Assembly: GCA_031423155.1 (NCBI GenBank)
Contig: JANPEZ010000163.1
Span: 1-21,759 of the forward strand
Direction: 5' to 3'
Length of the DNA stretch: 21,759 bases
Source of the DNA: JANPEZ01 sp031423155
GTDB lineage: Bacteria > Actinomycetota > UBA4738 > HRBIN12
Both the position numbers and the translations under genes were made by a program. Shown here piece after piece: positions 8,062-16,238 of the stretch. Numbering within the stretch: position 1 is the first letter of the stretch; every line of letters begins with the position of its first letter. The notes below the pieces were generated by a model. It saw only the letters and a program-made list of their open reading frames with translations, made no database searches and was not told the DNA's origin.

Positions 8062-8376
8062 ATGGCCCTACCCACTCTGACCCCCGAGCAGCGCACACAA
8101 GCACTTGCCAAGGCCGCCGTGGCGCGCAAGAAACGCGCCGAACTCAAAGGCGAACTCAAGTCCGGCAAGAAGTCGCTGAAGGATGTGCTCTCGCGCCAGG
8201 GTGATGACACCGTCGGCAAGATGCGTGTGTCGACGGTTCTCGAGTCGCTTCCGGGTGTGGGGAAGGTTCGCGCGCAGAAGCTGATGGAAGAACTCGATAT
8301 CTCCGCGAGCCGTCGTGTCAAAGGACTCGGCGCGAAGCAGCGCGAGATGCTGCTCGCCAAGTTCGCGAAGAAGTAG
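8062..8376 (+). CDS. mihF: Integration host factor, actinobacterial type (mIHF)
   Basis: mIHF is a small nucleoid-associated DNA-binding and DNA-bending protein found only in actinobacteria. The 104-residue sequence starts MALPTLTPEQRTQALAKAA, has a long basic helix (ARKKRAELKGELKSGKKSLKDVL) and then an H2TH-like DNA-binding module with LPGVGKVRAQKLM and KGLGAKQREMLL, as in known mIHF proteins. An earlier in-frame start exists at 7987 but lies in the promoter; the ATG at 8062 has the strong AAAAGGAG ribosome site and the expected N-terminus. It stands directly before gmk and rpoZ, its usual neighbours in actinobacteria. This gene is the best single taxonomic marker in the window. Confidence 0.93.
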   Translation: MALPTLTPEQRTQALAKAAVARKKRAELKGELKSGKKSLKDVLSRQGDDTVGKMRVSTVLESLPGVGKVRAQKLMEELDISASRRVKGLGAKQREMLLAKFAKK

Positions 8377-8385
8377 CTGCGGTCC

Positions 8386-8958
8386 TTGGCCGTGCGCCGA
8401 GGCCGCCTGTTCGTGATCGCCGGCCCCTCAGGGGTCGGGAAGGGCAGTGTGGTCAAGGAGCTGCTCTCTGGTGATCCGGAGGGGCTTGCGTATTCGGTCT
8501 CGGTCAAGACTCGCGCCGCTCGCCCAGACGAGGTCCACGGCGTCGATTACTTCTTCATCTCCGAGGACGAGTTCGACCGCATGCTCGAGGCCGGCGACCT
8601 GCTGGAGTGGGCCCCGTTCATCGATCACAGGTCGGGCACGCCGAGAGCCTTCGTTGAGGACAAGCTCGATGCGGGCAGGGATGTCCTGCTTGAGATCGAC
8701 GTGAAGGGGGCTCGCCAGATCCGAGAGGCCTTCCCGGAGGCCGTACTCATCTTCCTGGCCCCTCCCTCCGTAGGTGAGCTGGAACGACGCCTGAGAGGCA
8801 GGGGGACGGAGAGTGAGGATCGGATCCGAGAGCGCCTGGAGACTGCCAGGTGGGAGATGACCCAGCGGGACTGGTTCGGGCACACCGTGATCAACGACGA
8901 TCTGGAACTCGCAACCTCGCAGGTCGCTGATATCATCGAGGCATCCCGCAACACCTAG
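8386..8958 (+). CDS. gmk: Guanylate kinase
   Basis: Gmk phosphorylates GMP to GDP with ATP. The protein of about 190 residues shows the P-loop GPSGVGKGSV (residues 13-22), the GMP-binding TRAARPDEVHGVDYFF region, LLEIDVKGARQI and IRERLETARWEM of the lid and C-terminal helices. The start is not certain: TTG 8386 gives MAVRRGRLFVIAG and GTG 8392 gives MRRGRLFVIAG. Neither has a good ribosome site and both lie within 15 bases of the mihF stop, so coupling with mihF is likely. Length is slightly below the usual 200-210 residues. Nineteen bases separate it from rpoZ. Confidence 0.94.
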   Translation: MAVRRGRLFVIAGPSGVGKGSVVKELLSGDPEGLAYSVSVKTRAARPDEVHGVDYFFISEDEFDRMLEAGDLLEWAPFIDHRSGTPRAFVEDKLDAGRDVLLEIDVKGARQIREAFPEAVLIFLAPPSVGELERRLRGRGTESEDRIRERLETARWEMTQRDWFGHTVINDDLELATSQVADIIEASRNT

Positions 8959-8977
8959 GAAGAAGGACGCTGCCCTC

Positions 8978-9229
8978 ATGATCGAACCGAAGATCGATGA
9001 CTTGCTTGCGGCCGTTGACTCGAAGTACTCGCTCGTGATCTTGGCCGCCAAGCGTGCGAGAGAGATCAACTCCTACTACAGCCAGCTCGGTGAGGGACGC
9101 GGAGAGTTCGTTCCGCCGCTCGTCGAGAGCGGTGGCTTGACGATCAAGCCGCTCTCCATCGCGCTCCAAGAGATAGCTGAGGGCAAGATCGATGCCGAGC
9201 GGCCCGAAGGCATCCTCGAAGGGGAATAG
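8978..9229 (+). CDS. rpoZ: DNA-directed RNA polymerase omega subunit
   Basis: Omega helps assemble RNA polymerase by holding the beta-prime subunit. The 83-residue protein begins MIEPKIDDLLAAVDSKYSLV and continues with the family hallmark AAKRAREINSY (23-33), followed by KPLSIALQEIAEGKI near the C-terminus, as in actinobacterial RpoZ. It lies in the usual gmk-rpoZ-coaBC order. A purine-rich AGGAAGAAGGA site lies about 10-20 bases before the ATG. Its last 38 bases overlap the start of coaBC in another frame. Confidence 0.93.
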   Translation: MIEPKIDDLLAAVDSKYSLVILAAKRAREINSYYSQLGEGRGEFVPPLVESGGLTIKPLSIALQEIAEGKIDAERPEGILEGE

Positions 9230-10418
9230 CCTCCTCGCCGGTCGCCGGGTCCTGTTCGGCGTCACCGGCGGCATCGCGGCTTACAAGTCCGCTCAGGTCG
9301 CGCGCCTTCTGACCGCGGCAGGAGCAGATGTGCGTGTCGTCATGACCGCCTCCGCGGTTCGATTCGTCGGGGAAGATACCTTCGCGGCGCTTACCGGCAA
9401 CCCCGTCCATTCCTCTCTCTGGGAAGAGCCCGGGACCATCCTGCACGTTCGCCTCGCCCGGGAGTCCGACCTGGCGATCGTGGCCCCCGCCACTGCGAAC
9501 GTCATCGCAAAGCTCGCTCACGGCCTCGCGGACGATCTGCTCACGTCGACGCTCCTCGAAGCGACCTGCCCGATCGTCATCGCTCCGGCGATGCATACGG
9601 GGATGTGGGAACACCCCGCAACGAGAGGCAACGTGGCGATGCTGCGAGAGCGAGGAGTTCGGATCGTCGGGCCGGTTGCCGGGCCCCTGGCCGCCGGAGA
9701 CGAGGGACCTGGCCGCCTGGCCGATCCCGAAGACATCGTGGCGGCCGCCGGGATAGCACTCGGAGGAGGCGACCTGGCCGGCAGAACCATCGTGGTCACC
9801 TCAGGCCCGACCTTCGAGCCCTTGGATCCCGTTCGGTTCATCGGCAATCGCTCCAGCGGCAAGATGGGCGCGGCGATAGCAGCGGAGGCTCTTGCTCGTG
9901 GGGCGGAGGTCAGGCTCGTGCACGGCCCCGGCACCGTCCCGACACCGGCGGGCGCCCTCGAGATATCGGTCACGACGGCCGAGGAGATGCGCGAGGCGGT
10001 ATTCGGTGCGGCCGAGGATGCGGACGCGGTCGTCATGGCCGCTGCGGTCGCGGACTTTCGCCCCGAGAGCGTTGCGGAGACCAAACTGAAGAAGGGTTCG
10101 GGCGTTCCCGATCTTCGTCTCGTCCCGACTCCGGATATCTTGCGTGAGCTCGGCCAGACTAAGAACGGCAAGGTTCTGGTCGGCTTCGCTGCGGAAACGG
10201 GAAACCTCGAGGTCGAGGGCCGCGCCAAGCTGGCCTCCAAATCCCTCGATCTCATCGTCGTCAACGAGGTCGGGCGCCCCGGCACGGGGTTCGGCTCAGA
10301 TACGAACAACGCCATGATCATCGAGGCCTCGGGCAGGGTCGAGCCTCTGCGGATGTGGTCGAAGGCGGAGCTGGCGACCGCGATCTGCGATCGGCTGGTC
10401 GCCCTGCTGGGTGCCTGA
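9192..10418 (+). CDS. coaBC: Bifunctional phosphopantothenoylcysteine decarboxylase / phosphopantothenate-cysteine ligase
   Basis: CoaBC carries out two steps of coenzyme A synthesis: joining cysteine to 4'-phosphopantothenate (C-terminal CoaB) and decarboxylating the product with FMN (N-terminal CoaC). The 408-residue protein shows the flavin-binding GVTGGIAAYKSAQVARLL, APATANVIAKLAHGLADDLL and APAMHTGMWEHP for CoaC. CoaB is marked by VTSGPTFEPLDPVRFIGNRS and SSGKMG, then VMAAAVADFRP and LVGFAAETGN. The PAMH form (instead of PAMN) and the missing cysteine in GPLAAGDEGPGR also occur, from memory, in mycobacterial CoaBC, so they are not a defect. ATG 9192 is the only ATG, GTG or TTG between it and the first flavin-binding strand, which forces a 38-base overlap with rpoZ. 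Confidence 0.94.
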   Translation: MPSGPKASSKGNSLLAGRRVLFGVTGGIAAYKSAQVARLLTAAGADVRVVMTASAVRFVGEDTFAALTGNPVHSSLWEEPGTILHVRLARESDLAIVAPATANVIAKLAHGLADDLLTSTLLEATCPIVIAPAMHTGMWEHPATRGNVAMLRERGVRIVGPVAGPLAAGDEGPGRLADPEDIVAAAGIALGGGDLAGRTIVVTSGPTFEPLDPVRFIGNRSSGKMGAAIAAEALARGAEVRLVHGPGTVPTPAGALEISVTTAEEMREAVFGAAEDADAVVMAAAVADFRPESVAETKLKKGSGVPDLRLVPTPDILRELGQTKNGKVLVGFAAETGNLEVEGRAKLASKSLDLIVVNEVGRPGTGFGSDTNNAMIIEASGRVEPLRMWSKAELATAICDRLVALLGA

Positions 10419-10436
10419 GATGTCGCAGGGGACGGC

Positions 10437-10451
10437 TATACTCCCGCCATC
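10437..10451 (+). promoter_or_regulatory. Predicted -10 box for a leaderless metK transcript
   Basis: TATACT (10437-10442) lies nine bases before the metK ATG, and no Shine-Dalgarno sequence is present. With a start site six to nine bases after a -10 box, the mRNA would begin at or within a base or two of the ATG. No convincing -35 hexamer is visible. The spacing excludes a SAM riboswitch leader here. Confidence 0.5.
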
Positions 10452-11642
10452 ATGAGCAAGGGATTCCTCTTCTCCTCAGAATCGGTCACCGAAGGACATC
10501 CGGACAAACTCGCGGATCGGATCTCGGATTCGATCTTGGACGCGCTCCTGGCCGAGGATCCCCAGAGCAGGGTCGCCTGCGAGACCTTGGTCACGACCGG
10601 TCTGGTCGTCGTAGCCGGTGAGGTAACGACCGCCGGATACGTCGACATCCCCGCGGTCGTCCGCTCGGCAGTCACGGACGTGGGATACACCGACGCCCGG
10701 TACGGGCTGGATGGCGACAACTGCGGCGTGATCACGGCGATTCAGGAGCAGTCGCCCGACATCGCGCGCGGTGTCGACGATGCGCTCGAGCACCGCGAGG
10801 GTTCCTCCCACGATGAACTCGACACCCTGGGTGCCGGCGACCAGGGCATGATGTTCGGGTACGCCTGCCGCGAGACCGACGAGCTGATGCCGCTTCCGAT
10901 AGCGATGGCCCATCGCCTCGCCAAACGCCTGGCCGACGTCCGCAAAGCGGGCGTCGTTCCCTATCTACGGCCCGACGGCAAGAGCCAGGTCAGCGTCGAG
11001 TACGCCGACGGGAAGCCCGTTCGCGTCGACACCGTCCTGATCTCCACGCAGCACCGCGAGGAGGTCGACGTCGAAACTCTGCTCGCGCCGGACGTGACGG
11101 CCGAAGTGATCGAGCCTGTCCTTAGAGAGTTCGCGGACCTGGACGCGACCGGCGTTCGTATCTTGGTGAACCCCACCGGCCGGTTCGAGATCGGCGGACC
11201 CAAGGCCGACACGGGCCTGACGGGGCGCAAGATCATCGTCGACACCTACGGAGGCATGGCCCCGCACGGAGGTGGAGCCTTCAGCGGCAAGGACCCGACG
11301 AAGGTCGATCGCTCCGCCGCCTACATGGCTCGCTATGTGGCCAAGACCGTGGTTGCTTCAGGACTGGCCGACAGATGCCAGCTCCAGGTGGCCTATGCGA
11401 TCGGAACCGCCCACCCGGTCTCGCTGATGCTCGAGACGTTCGGGACCGAGCAAGCCGACCCCGACAAACTCGTTTCGGCGGTGTGGGAACTGTTCGACTT
11501 CCGACCAGCGGCGATCATCCGCCAGCTGGATCTGCGCAGGCCGATCTACCAGGACACGTCGGCCTACGGCCACTTCGGCCGCAAGGAGTTCCCCTGGGAG
11601 GCGACCGACCGCGCCGACGACCTCCGTAGCGCCGTCGGCTAG
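10452..11642 (+). CDS. metK: S-adenosylmethionine synthetase
   Basis: MetK joins methionine and ATP to make S-adenosylmethionine, the methyl donor used, among others, by the RsmB encoded downstream. The 396-residue protein has FSSESVTEGHPDKLADRISD near the N-terminus (H16, D18 for phosphate and magnesium), GAGDQGMMFGYA in the middle, and the phosphate-binding GGGAFSGKDPTKVDRSAAY loop, followed by the C-terminal RRPIYQDTSAYGHFGR. Length matches the family (380-410). It lies 33 bases after coaBC with its own -10 box, so it can be transcribed separately. The stop TAG at 11640-11642 is immediately followed by the open frame of priA. Confidence 0.97.
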   Translation: MSKGFLFSSESVTEGHPDKLADRISDSILDALLAEDPQSRVACETLVTTGLVVVAGEVTTAGYVDIPAVVRSAVTDVGYTDARYGLDGDNCGVITAIQEQSPDIARGVDDALEHREGSSHDELDTLGAGDQGMMFGYACRETDELMPLPIAMAHRLAKRLADVRKAGVVPYLRPDGKSQVSVEYADGKPVRVDTVLISTQHREEVDVETLLAPDVTAEVIEPVLREFADLDATGVRILVNPTGRFEIGGPKADTGLTGRKIIVDTYGGMAPHGGGAFSGKDPTKVDRSAAYMARYVAKTVVASGLADRCQLQVAYAIGTAHPVSLMLETFGTEQADPDKLVSAVWELFDFRPAAIIRQLDLRRPIYQDTSAYGHFGRKEFPWEATDRADDLRSAVG

Positions 11643-11658
11643 CCCTCCCTCGGGCACG

Positions 11659-13449
11659 CCCGTCGAGGTCTGCGTCGACCGGCCACTGCTCGCGCTAGAC
11701 CGACCTTTCACGTATCTGCTGCCCGAAGGCTTCGAGGCGGGCGTAGGGTCCCTGGTTCAGGTTCCTTTCCACGGCAGGGCGGTGCGGGGCTGGATCCTCG
11801 GGCCTTCTCTGCCGGTTCCCCGCATGGCCTCGGTGGGCAAGGTCTTGTCGCGGGTGCGGTTCTTCGACGCGGTATCGCTCGAGCTCCTGCGTTGGGTGAG
11901 CCAGCGGTACGTGGCACCTCTAGCCTCCGTCATCGCTCGGGCGGTGCCGCCACGGGTCGTGTCGGAGGAGGGAGACGCTCCGAGGGCCGGTTTCCCCGTC
12001 ACCCCTCATATCCGCCCCGCCGGCTCTCAGCTCCCTGCATCCGGTGGCGTCGGCTATCGAGGTCGAGATGCACTGTTCGGGGCGCTTTCCGATCCAGGCG
12101 GCGGTGAGGGCACCTTCCTGGTTCGGCCCGTCCCCGAAGACGAGGTCGGTTTCGCGGTCGATGCGGTCGCCGCTTGCCTGGACGGCGGGAGGCGGGCGTT
12201 GGTGATCGTTCCCGAGGCGTCTCCTTTGCCAGCGACCGCTTCCGCGCTTGTCTCGGCTTTCGGCGTTCAGGCGGGAGTGTTCATGGGTGGGAACAAGAGG
12301 GAGCGGTACGGGACGTGGCTGGACATCCTGGCGGGGCGCTACGACGTAGTTGTGGCTACGCGGCCGGGGGTCTTCGCGCCGGTTCCTGATCTTGGGATGG
12401 TCTACGTTTCCCGCGAGTCGCACCCTGCTCACCGGGAGGACAGAGTGCCGTACTACCACGTGCGCGATGTGGCGGTGGAACGTGCTCGAAGCCTCGGGGC
12501 CGTGTGCGTGCTCGCCGCGCTGTGTCACTCCTCCGAGGCCGCGGCGCTCGATGCACCGATCGTCGAACCTGCGCAACGTGCATGGCCACCGGTCGAGGTG
12601 GTCAAGCCCGTACCCGAAGGAAGGGCTCCCCGGCTGGTGAAGGCTCTGGAGCGCACACGCAGGGGATTCTTGTACTCGCCGCTACCTGGCGCGGGGGTGG
12701 CGCAGGTCTGCAAGGTGTGTGCTCAGAGTGCGGCATGCTCTAGCTGCGGCGGCGTTCTCAGGTCGGCCGAGGGCTCGGTCGCGTGCATCGTTTGTGAGGC
12801 GCCGGGGCGATGCGTGAACTGCGGGGCGTCCGACTTCGGTATCCGCGCCGGAGGAGCGGAGCGGGTCGTGACCTGGGCGGGTCGTGCCGCGACGGTTCCG
12901 GTTCACAGGATATCCGGCCCGCGCGCCCGCTTGCCTCTCGAGGCCGAGATCCTGGTCGGAGGTGCGGATGCCGTCAGGGACCTAGGTCCCGCAGGCCTGG
13001 ACCTGGTGGCGATACTCGACGTCGATCTCGCCGAACGGCGTGCCGGGATCGGTGCCAGAGAGCAGGCGCTCGCGACATGGATGGAGGCCGCTTCTTGGGC
13101 TCGACCGCAGGGGCGAGTGATCGCACAATCCAACCGACCCGCAGATCCGGCTGTTCAAGCGCTCGTCCGGGGAGATCCGGGCCGGTTCCATCAAGATGAG
13201 GCCGCGAGGCGCGCCGCGGCGGGATTCCCGGTGGGTCATGCGGTCTTCAGGGTCGTGGGAACGGCTGCGCTGGAACGGGAACTGGCCGACCTCGAGCCGA
13301 GCACGCTATTGGTCACCTCTGCGGGAGACTCGACGGTATGCTTGCTCGCGCTCGCGTTGGCTCGCGTTCCGGCGTTCGGAAAGCTCGCCCGAGAGCTCGC
13401 CGCCAAGCAGACACTGACAAGGGTAGAAGCCGATCCGCACCTTTGGTGA
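11659..13449 (+). CDS. priA: PriA-like primosomal protein N', helicase motifs lost, start codon unresolved
   Basis: PriA reloads the replisome at stalled forks; the actinobacterial form is thought to lack helicase activity. The frame encodes a PriA N-terminal domain (VEVCVDRPLLALDRPFTYLL) and an eight-cysteine zinc region around 12709-12831 (CKVC, CSSC, CIVC and CVNC pairs). The Walker A GxTGSGKT is replaced near GTFLVRPVPEDEVGF and the DEEH box by VSRESH. The homologous sequence begins near 11659, but no ATG, GTG or TTG occurs in any frame between about 11590 and that point; the first in-frame one is GTG 11782, which would delete about 40 conserved residues. The start given here marks where homology begins, not a proven codon. 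A non-standard start, a frameshift from metK or a sequence error are possible. A ten-base gap separates it from def. Confidence 0.82.
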   Translation, partial: PVEVCVDRPLLALDRPFTYLLPEGFEAGVGSLVQVPFHGRAVRGWILGPSLPVPRMASVGKVLSRVRFFDAVSLELLRWVSQRYVAPLASVIARAVPPRVVSEEGDAPRAGFPVTPHIRPAGSQLPASGGVGYRGRDALFGALSDPGGGEGTFLVRPVPEDEVGFAVDAVAACLDGGRRALVIVPEASPLPATASALVSAFGVQAGVFMGGNKRERYGTWLDILAGRYDVVVATRPGVFAPVPDLGMVYVSRESHPAHREDRVPYYHVRDVAVERARSLGAVCVLAALCHSSEAAALDAPIVEPAQRAWPPVEVVKPVPEGRAPRLVKALERTRRGFLYSPLPGAGVAQVCKVCAQSAACSSCGGVLRSAEGSVACIVCEAPGRCVNCGASDFGIRAGGAERVVTWAGRAATVPVHRISGPRARLPLEAEILVGGADAVRDLGPAGLDLVAILDVDLAERRAGIGAREQALATWMEAASWARPQGRVIAQSNRPADPAVQALVRGDPGRFHQDEAARRAAAGFPVGHAVFRVVGTAALERELADLEPSTLLVTSAGDSTVCLLALALARVPAFGKLARELAAKQTLTRVEADPHLW

Positions 13450-13459
13450 AGGAGCTACA

Positions 13460-13978
13460 GTGATCATTCCCATCCGGGTCCTGGGCGATCCGGTCCTTAA
13501 AGAGCCGTCCAAGCCCGTAACCGATTTCGGCCAGAGCCTGATGCGTCTATACGAGGACATGGTCGAGACCATGTACGCAGCCGCCGGCGTCGGTCTGGCG
13601 GGGCCACAGGTGGGACTTTCCCTTCAGGTCTTCACCTACGACGACGGCGGGTCGGGTCCTAACCTCATCGCGAATCCTCGGTTGAGCGAACCTTCCGGAG
13701 AGATCATCCAGGACGAAGGCTGTCTTTCCATACCGGGCCCGTACTATCCGACCGCAAGGGCGGAGCGCGTCAAGATAGCCGGCCAGGGTTTGGACGGAAG
13801 CCCCATCGAGATCGAGGCGGAGGGATTGCTCGCGCGCATCCTCCAGCACGAAACCGATCACTTGAACGGGATGCTCTACATCGACCGGTTGCCTGAGCAG
13901 GGACGGCGCTCGGTCCTGGCCGAGCTTCGACAGATCGAGCTCGGCTTGGCGGAGCCGCGCTCGCGCCGGCGCGACTGA
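13460..13978 (+). CDS. def: Peptide deformylase
   Basis: Def removes the formyl group from the N-terminus of new proteins, the reverse of the tag placed by the fmt product encoded next. The 172-residue metalloenzyme has all three family motifs: GVGLAGPQVG (43-52), EGCLSIPG with metal ligand C88, and QHETDHLNG with H130, catalytic E131 and H134. The GTG start is preceded by GAAGGAG at a normal distance. The C-terminal tail (AEPRSRRRD) is basic and unremarkable. It forms a functional pair with fmt, but the 26-base gap holds a separate -10 box. Confidence 0.96.
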   Translation: MIIPIRVLGDPVLKEPSKPVTDFGQSLMRLYEDMVETMYAAAGVGLAGPQVGLSLQVFTYDDGGSGPNLIANPRLSEPSGEIIQDEGCLSIPGPYYPTARAERVKIAGQGLDGSPIEIEAEGLLARILQHETDHLNGMLYIDRLPEQGRRSVLAELRQIELGLAEPRSRRRD

Positions 13979-13992
13979 CGACGGGACCCGAC

Positions 13993-14004
13993 TATCCTGC
14001 GCCC
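13993..14004 (+). promoter_or_regulatory. Predicted -10 box for a leaderless fmt transcript
   Basis: TATCCT (13993-13998) lies six bases before the fmt ATG and there is no Shine-Dalgarno sequence between def and fmt. The arrangement predicts transcription starting at or beside the ATG. It lies only 15 bases after the def stop, so read-through from def is also possible. Confidence 0.45.
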
Positions 14005-14937
14005 ATGGGTGCCACGCGTGTCGTCTTCTTGGGTAACGATGACTGGTCGGTGGCCTCGCTTGAGGCGATCGCCGACTCCGATCTGGATGTGACCCTCGTC
14101 ATCACGAAGGGTCCTCGTCCGGCGGGTAGGGGGTCGAAACTGAGACGCACCGCGATAGCCGAGGCAGCCGAAGCCCGCGGCATGCCGCTTGCCGAGGTCG
14201 ACGGTGTTTCCGGCCCGGCGGGCCTGAAGCTGCTGGATGAGGCGGCGCCAGACGTCCTGGCGGTCGTTGCCTACGGCGAGATCCTCACGCCGCAGGTCTT
14301 GGATCGGCCCCGGTTGGGCGCCGTGAACCTGCACTTCTCGCTCCTGCCGCGCTGGCGTGGCGCAAGCCCGGTTCGCCGAGCGCTGCTGGAACGAGATGCG
14401 ACCACCGGAGTCACGACGATGCTGATAGACGAGGGACTGGACTCCGGCCCGATCCTGGGCCAGATCGAAGTACCTATAGGCCCGGAGGAGGATGCCGGTT
14501 CGCTGGGCGCCGCGCTCGCAACGCTCGGTGCCTCGCTGCTCGTGTCGACGTTGAAGGGGTGGGCCGGCGGTCAGATACAAGCCCGTGACCAGGACGACGA
14601 GCTTGCGACCTCGACGGGTAAGTTCGGCCCTTCAGACTTCCGGATCGACTGGAGCGCCGGGGCCGAGGACGTCGTTGCCAGGGTGCGGGCCTCCTCCCCG
14701 AAGCCCGGAGCGAGCACGGCGTTCCGAGGTGAGGTGCTCAAGGTATTCCGGGCCTCGGCGGTAGAGGGCGGCGGAGGTCCACCTGGGCTTATCACCGCAT
14801 CACCTGCCGGCCCCGTCGTCTCGGCGGGCGCGGGCGCCGTGCTCCTGGAAGCGATCGCATCTTCGGGCCGCAAGCGGATGAGCGGCGCGGATTTCGCCAG
14901 AGGAGCCCGGCTCGCGCCCGGCGAACAGGTGTCGTGA
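14005..14937 (+). CDS. fmt: Methionyl-tRNA formyltransferase
   Basis: Fmt transfers a formyl group from 10-formyl-tetrahydrofolate to initiator Met-tRNA. The 310-residue protein has the catalytic triad of the family: N108 and H110 in NLHFSLLPRWRGASP and D146 in EGLDSGPIL, matching N106, H108 and D144 of the E. coli enzyme. The C-terminal tRNA-binding domain starts after GPSDFRIDWSAGAEDV. The N-terminus MGATRVVFLGNDDWSVASL differs from the common FAGTPEFA pattern but keeps the fold. The stop overlaps the rsmB start (GTGA). Confidence 0.94.
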   Translation: MGATRVVFLGNDDWSVASLEAIADSDLDVTLVITKGPRPAGRGSKLRRTAIAEAAEARGMPLAEVDGVSGPAGLKLLDEAAPDVLAVVAYGEILTPQVLDRPRLGAVNLHFSLLPRWRGASPVRRALLERDATTGVTTMLIDEGLDSGPILGQIEVPIGPEEDAGSLGAALATLGASLLVSTLKGWAGGQIQARDQDDELATSTGKFGPSDFRIDWSAGAEDVVARVRASSPKPGASTAFRGEVLKVFRASAVEGGGGPPGLITASPAGPVVSAGAGAVLLEAIASSGRKRMSGADFARGARLAPGEQVS

Positions 14938-16217
14938 CCTCCGACCCTCGCCGCGTCGCCCACCAGGCCGTCATGAGGGTTACAGATCATGGCGGGTACT
15001 CGAACCTGACGCTCCCCGGAGCGCTCAGAAGGGCGGACCTGTCCAGGGAGGATGCCGCGCTTGCCACCGAGCTCACCTACGGGACCATAAGGAGGATGAG
15101 GTCGCTCGACTGGGCGATAGAGAGGTTCTCGTCGCGTCCGTTAAGGCGGATGACCGCGAATGCCCGAGCGGCACTGCGGCTCGGCGCGTATCAGATCCTG
15201 TTCACGAGGATCCCCGCCCATGCTGCGGTCTCGAGGTCGGTCGGTCTGGCCGGTGCGAGTGAGCGGGGTTTCGTCAACGCCGTTCTGCGAAAGCTCTCGG
15301 CGGCCCCCTTCACCTGGCCGCAGGGTGACACGGACGGCGAGATCTCGATCAGGACCGGCTTGGCGGAATGGGCCGTTGCCGAGCTCCGTACACAGGTGGG
15401 CTCCGGGGTCGACGGTGCGGCCGCGGCGCTGGGGGCCAAGCCTTCACTATGTCTGCGGGCCAACCGATGTCGAATCGCACCTGAGGACCTGGCCAAGGCC
15501 TTCCGGGAAGCCGGTGTCGCATCGATGCCGGGAACGGTTCACCCGGACACCATCGTGCTCGAGGGGGGCGACCCCACGCGGTTGCCCGGTTTCTCCGAGG
15601 GGTGGTTCGCCGTCCAGGATCAAGCTTCGGCGTTCGTGGTCGGTGCGATGCAGCTCGATCCCGGGATGCGGGCCTTGGATCTCTGCGCCGGCCCTGGCGG
15701 CAAGACCGCCCACATCGCGTGCTCGGTTCAGCCCGGGGGCCTCTGCGTCGCCAGCGATGTGCATCCCAGGAGAACCGGCCTGGTCGCGCGGACCACCGCT
15801 CGGCTCGGCGTGAAGGCAGGTCTGCTCGTGCAGGACGCCGCCTCGCCCGCGCTGAAGGGCTCCTTCGACCGTGTGCTGGTCGACGCCCCCTGCAGCGGGA
15901 TCGGATCGGCACGGCGCAGACCGGAGCTGCTTTGGAGAGGAGACCCTGCAGACCTCGGCCCGTTGTCTGCTCTTCAACTGCAGATCGCGGTTGCAGGTGC
16001 CGATCAGCTCGCGACGGGTGGAAGGCTGATCTACTCGGTCTGCACTTTCCCCGGTGAGGAAACCGATTCGGTGTGCGACGCGCTCCTGGAGTCACGGCCC
16101 TTCCTGCGACCGGCTCCGGTCCAAGGACCCGACGGTGCTTCCGATCGGGTCCGCCTTTGGCCCCATCTTCACGGCAGCGACGCGATGTTCGTCGCGGCTT
16201 TCACCCGTACGTCCTAG
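14934..16217 (+). CDS. rsmB: 16S rRNA (cytosine-967 C5) methyltransferase
   Basis: RsmB methylates C967 of 16S rRNA using S-adenosylmethionine. The 427-residue protein has an N-terminal NusB-like RNA-binding domain (ALATELTYGTIRRM, then LRLGAYQILF), followed by the Rossmann methyltransferase domain with LDLCAGPGGKTAHIA for cofactor binding. Both conserved cysteines are present: C320 in DAPCSGIGSARRRPE and the nucleophile C370 in YSVCTFPGEETD, in register with C325 and C375 of E. coli. The GTG start shares GTGA with the fmt stop. The order fmt-rsmB is widespread in bacteria. Confidence 0.95.
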   Translation: MTSDPRRVAHQAVMRVTDHGGYSNLTLPGALRRADLSREDAALATELTYGTIRRMRSLDWAIERFSSRPLRRMTANARAALRLGAYQILFTRIPAHAAVSRSVGLAGASERGFVNAVLRKLSAAPFTWPQGDTDGEISIRTGLAEWAVAELRTQVGSGVDGAAAALGAKPSLCLRANRCRIAPEDLAKAFREAGVASMPGTVHPDTIVLEGGDPTRLPGFSEGWFAVQDQASAFVVGAMQLDPGMRALDLCAGPGGKTAHIACSVQPGGLCVASDVHPRRTGLVARTTARLGVKAGLLVQDAASPALKGSFDRVLVDAPCSGIGSARRRPELLWRGDPADLGPLSALQLQIAVAGADQLATGGRLIYSVCTFPGEETDSVCDALLESRPFLRPAPVQGPDGASDRVRLWPHLHGSDAMFVAAFTRTS

Positions 16218-16226
16218 TGGCGCCGG

Positions 16227-16238
16227 TAGAATCTTCGC
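16227..16238 (+). promoter_or_regulatory. Predicted -10 box for a leaderless rpe transcript
   Basis: TAGAAT (16227-16232) lies six bases before the rpe GTG, with no ribosome site in the 21-base gap after rsmB. This is the third case in the window of a -10 box placed directly before a start codon. Confidence 0.45.

Noticed and set aside
9700..9760. Loss of the CoaC cysteine in GPLAAGDEGPGR and PAMH instead of PAMN as a defect of CoaBC
   Set aside because: The same substitutions are, from memory, normal in actinobacterial CoaBC.
10419..10451. SAM riboswitch upstream of metK
   Set aside because: The gap is 33 bases and the predicted transcript is leaderless, so there is no room for an aptamer.
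13340..13375. Repeated GCTCGCG units near the end of priA, similar in look to the centre of the carA element
   Set aside because: They encode an ordinary Leu-Ala helix (LLALALARVP) and lack the inverted arms seen in carA.
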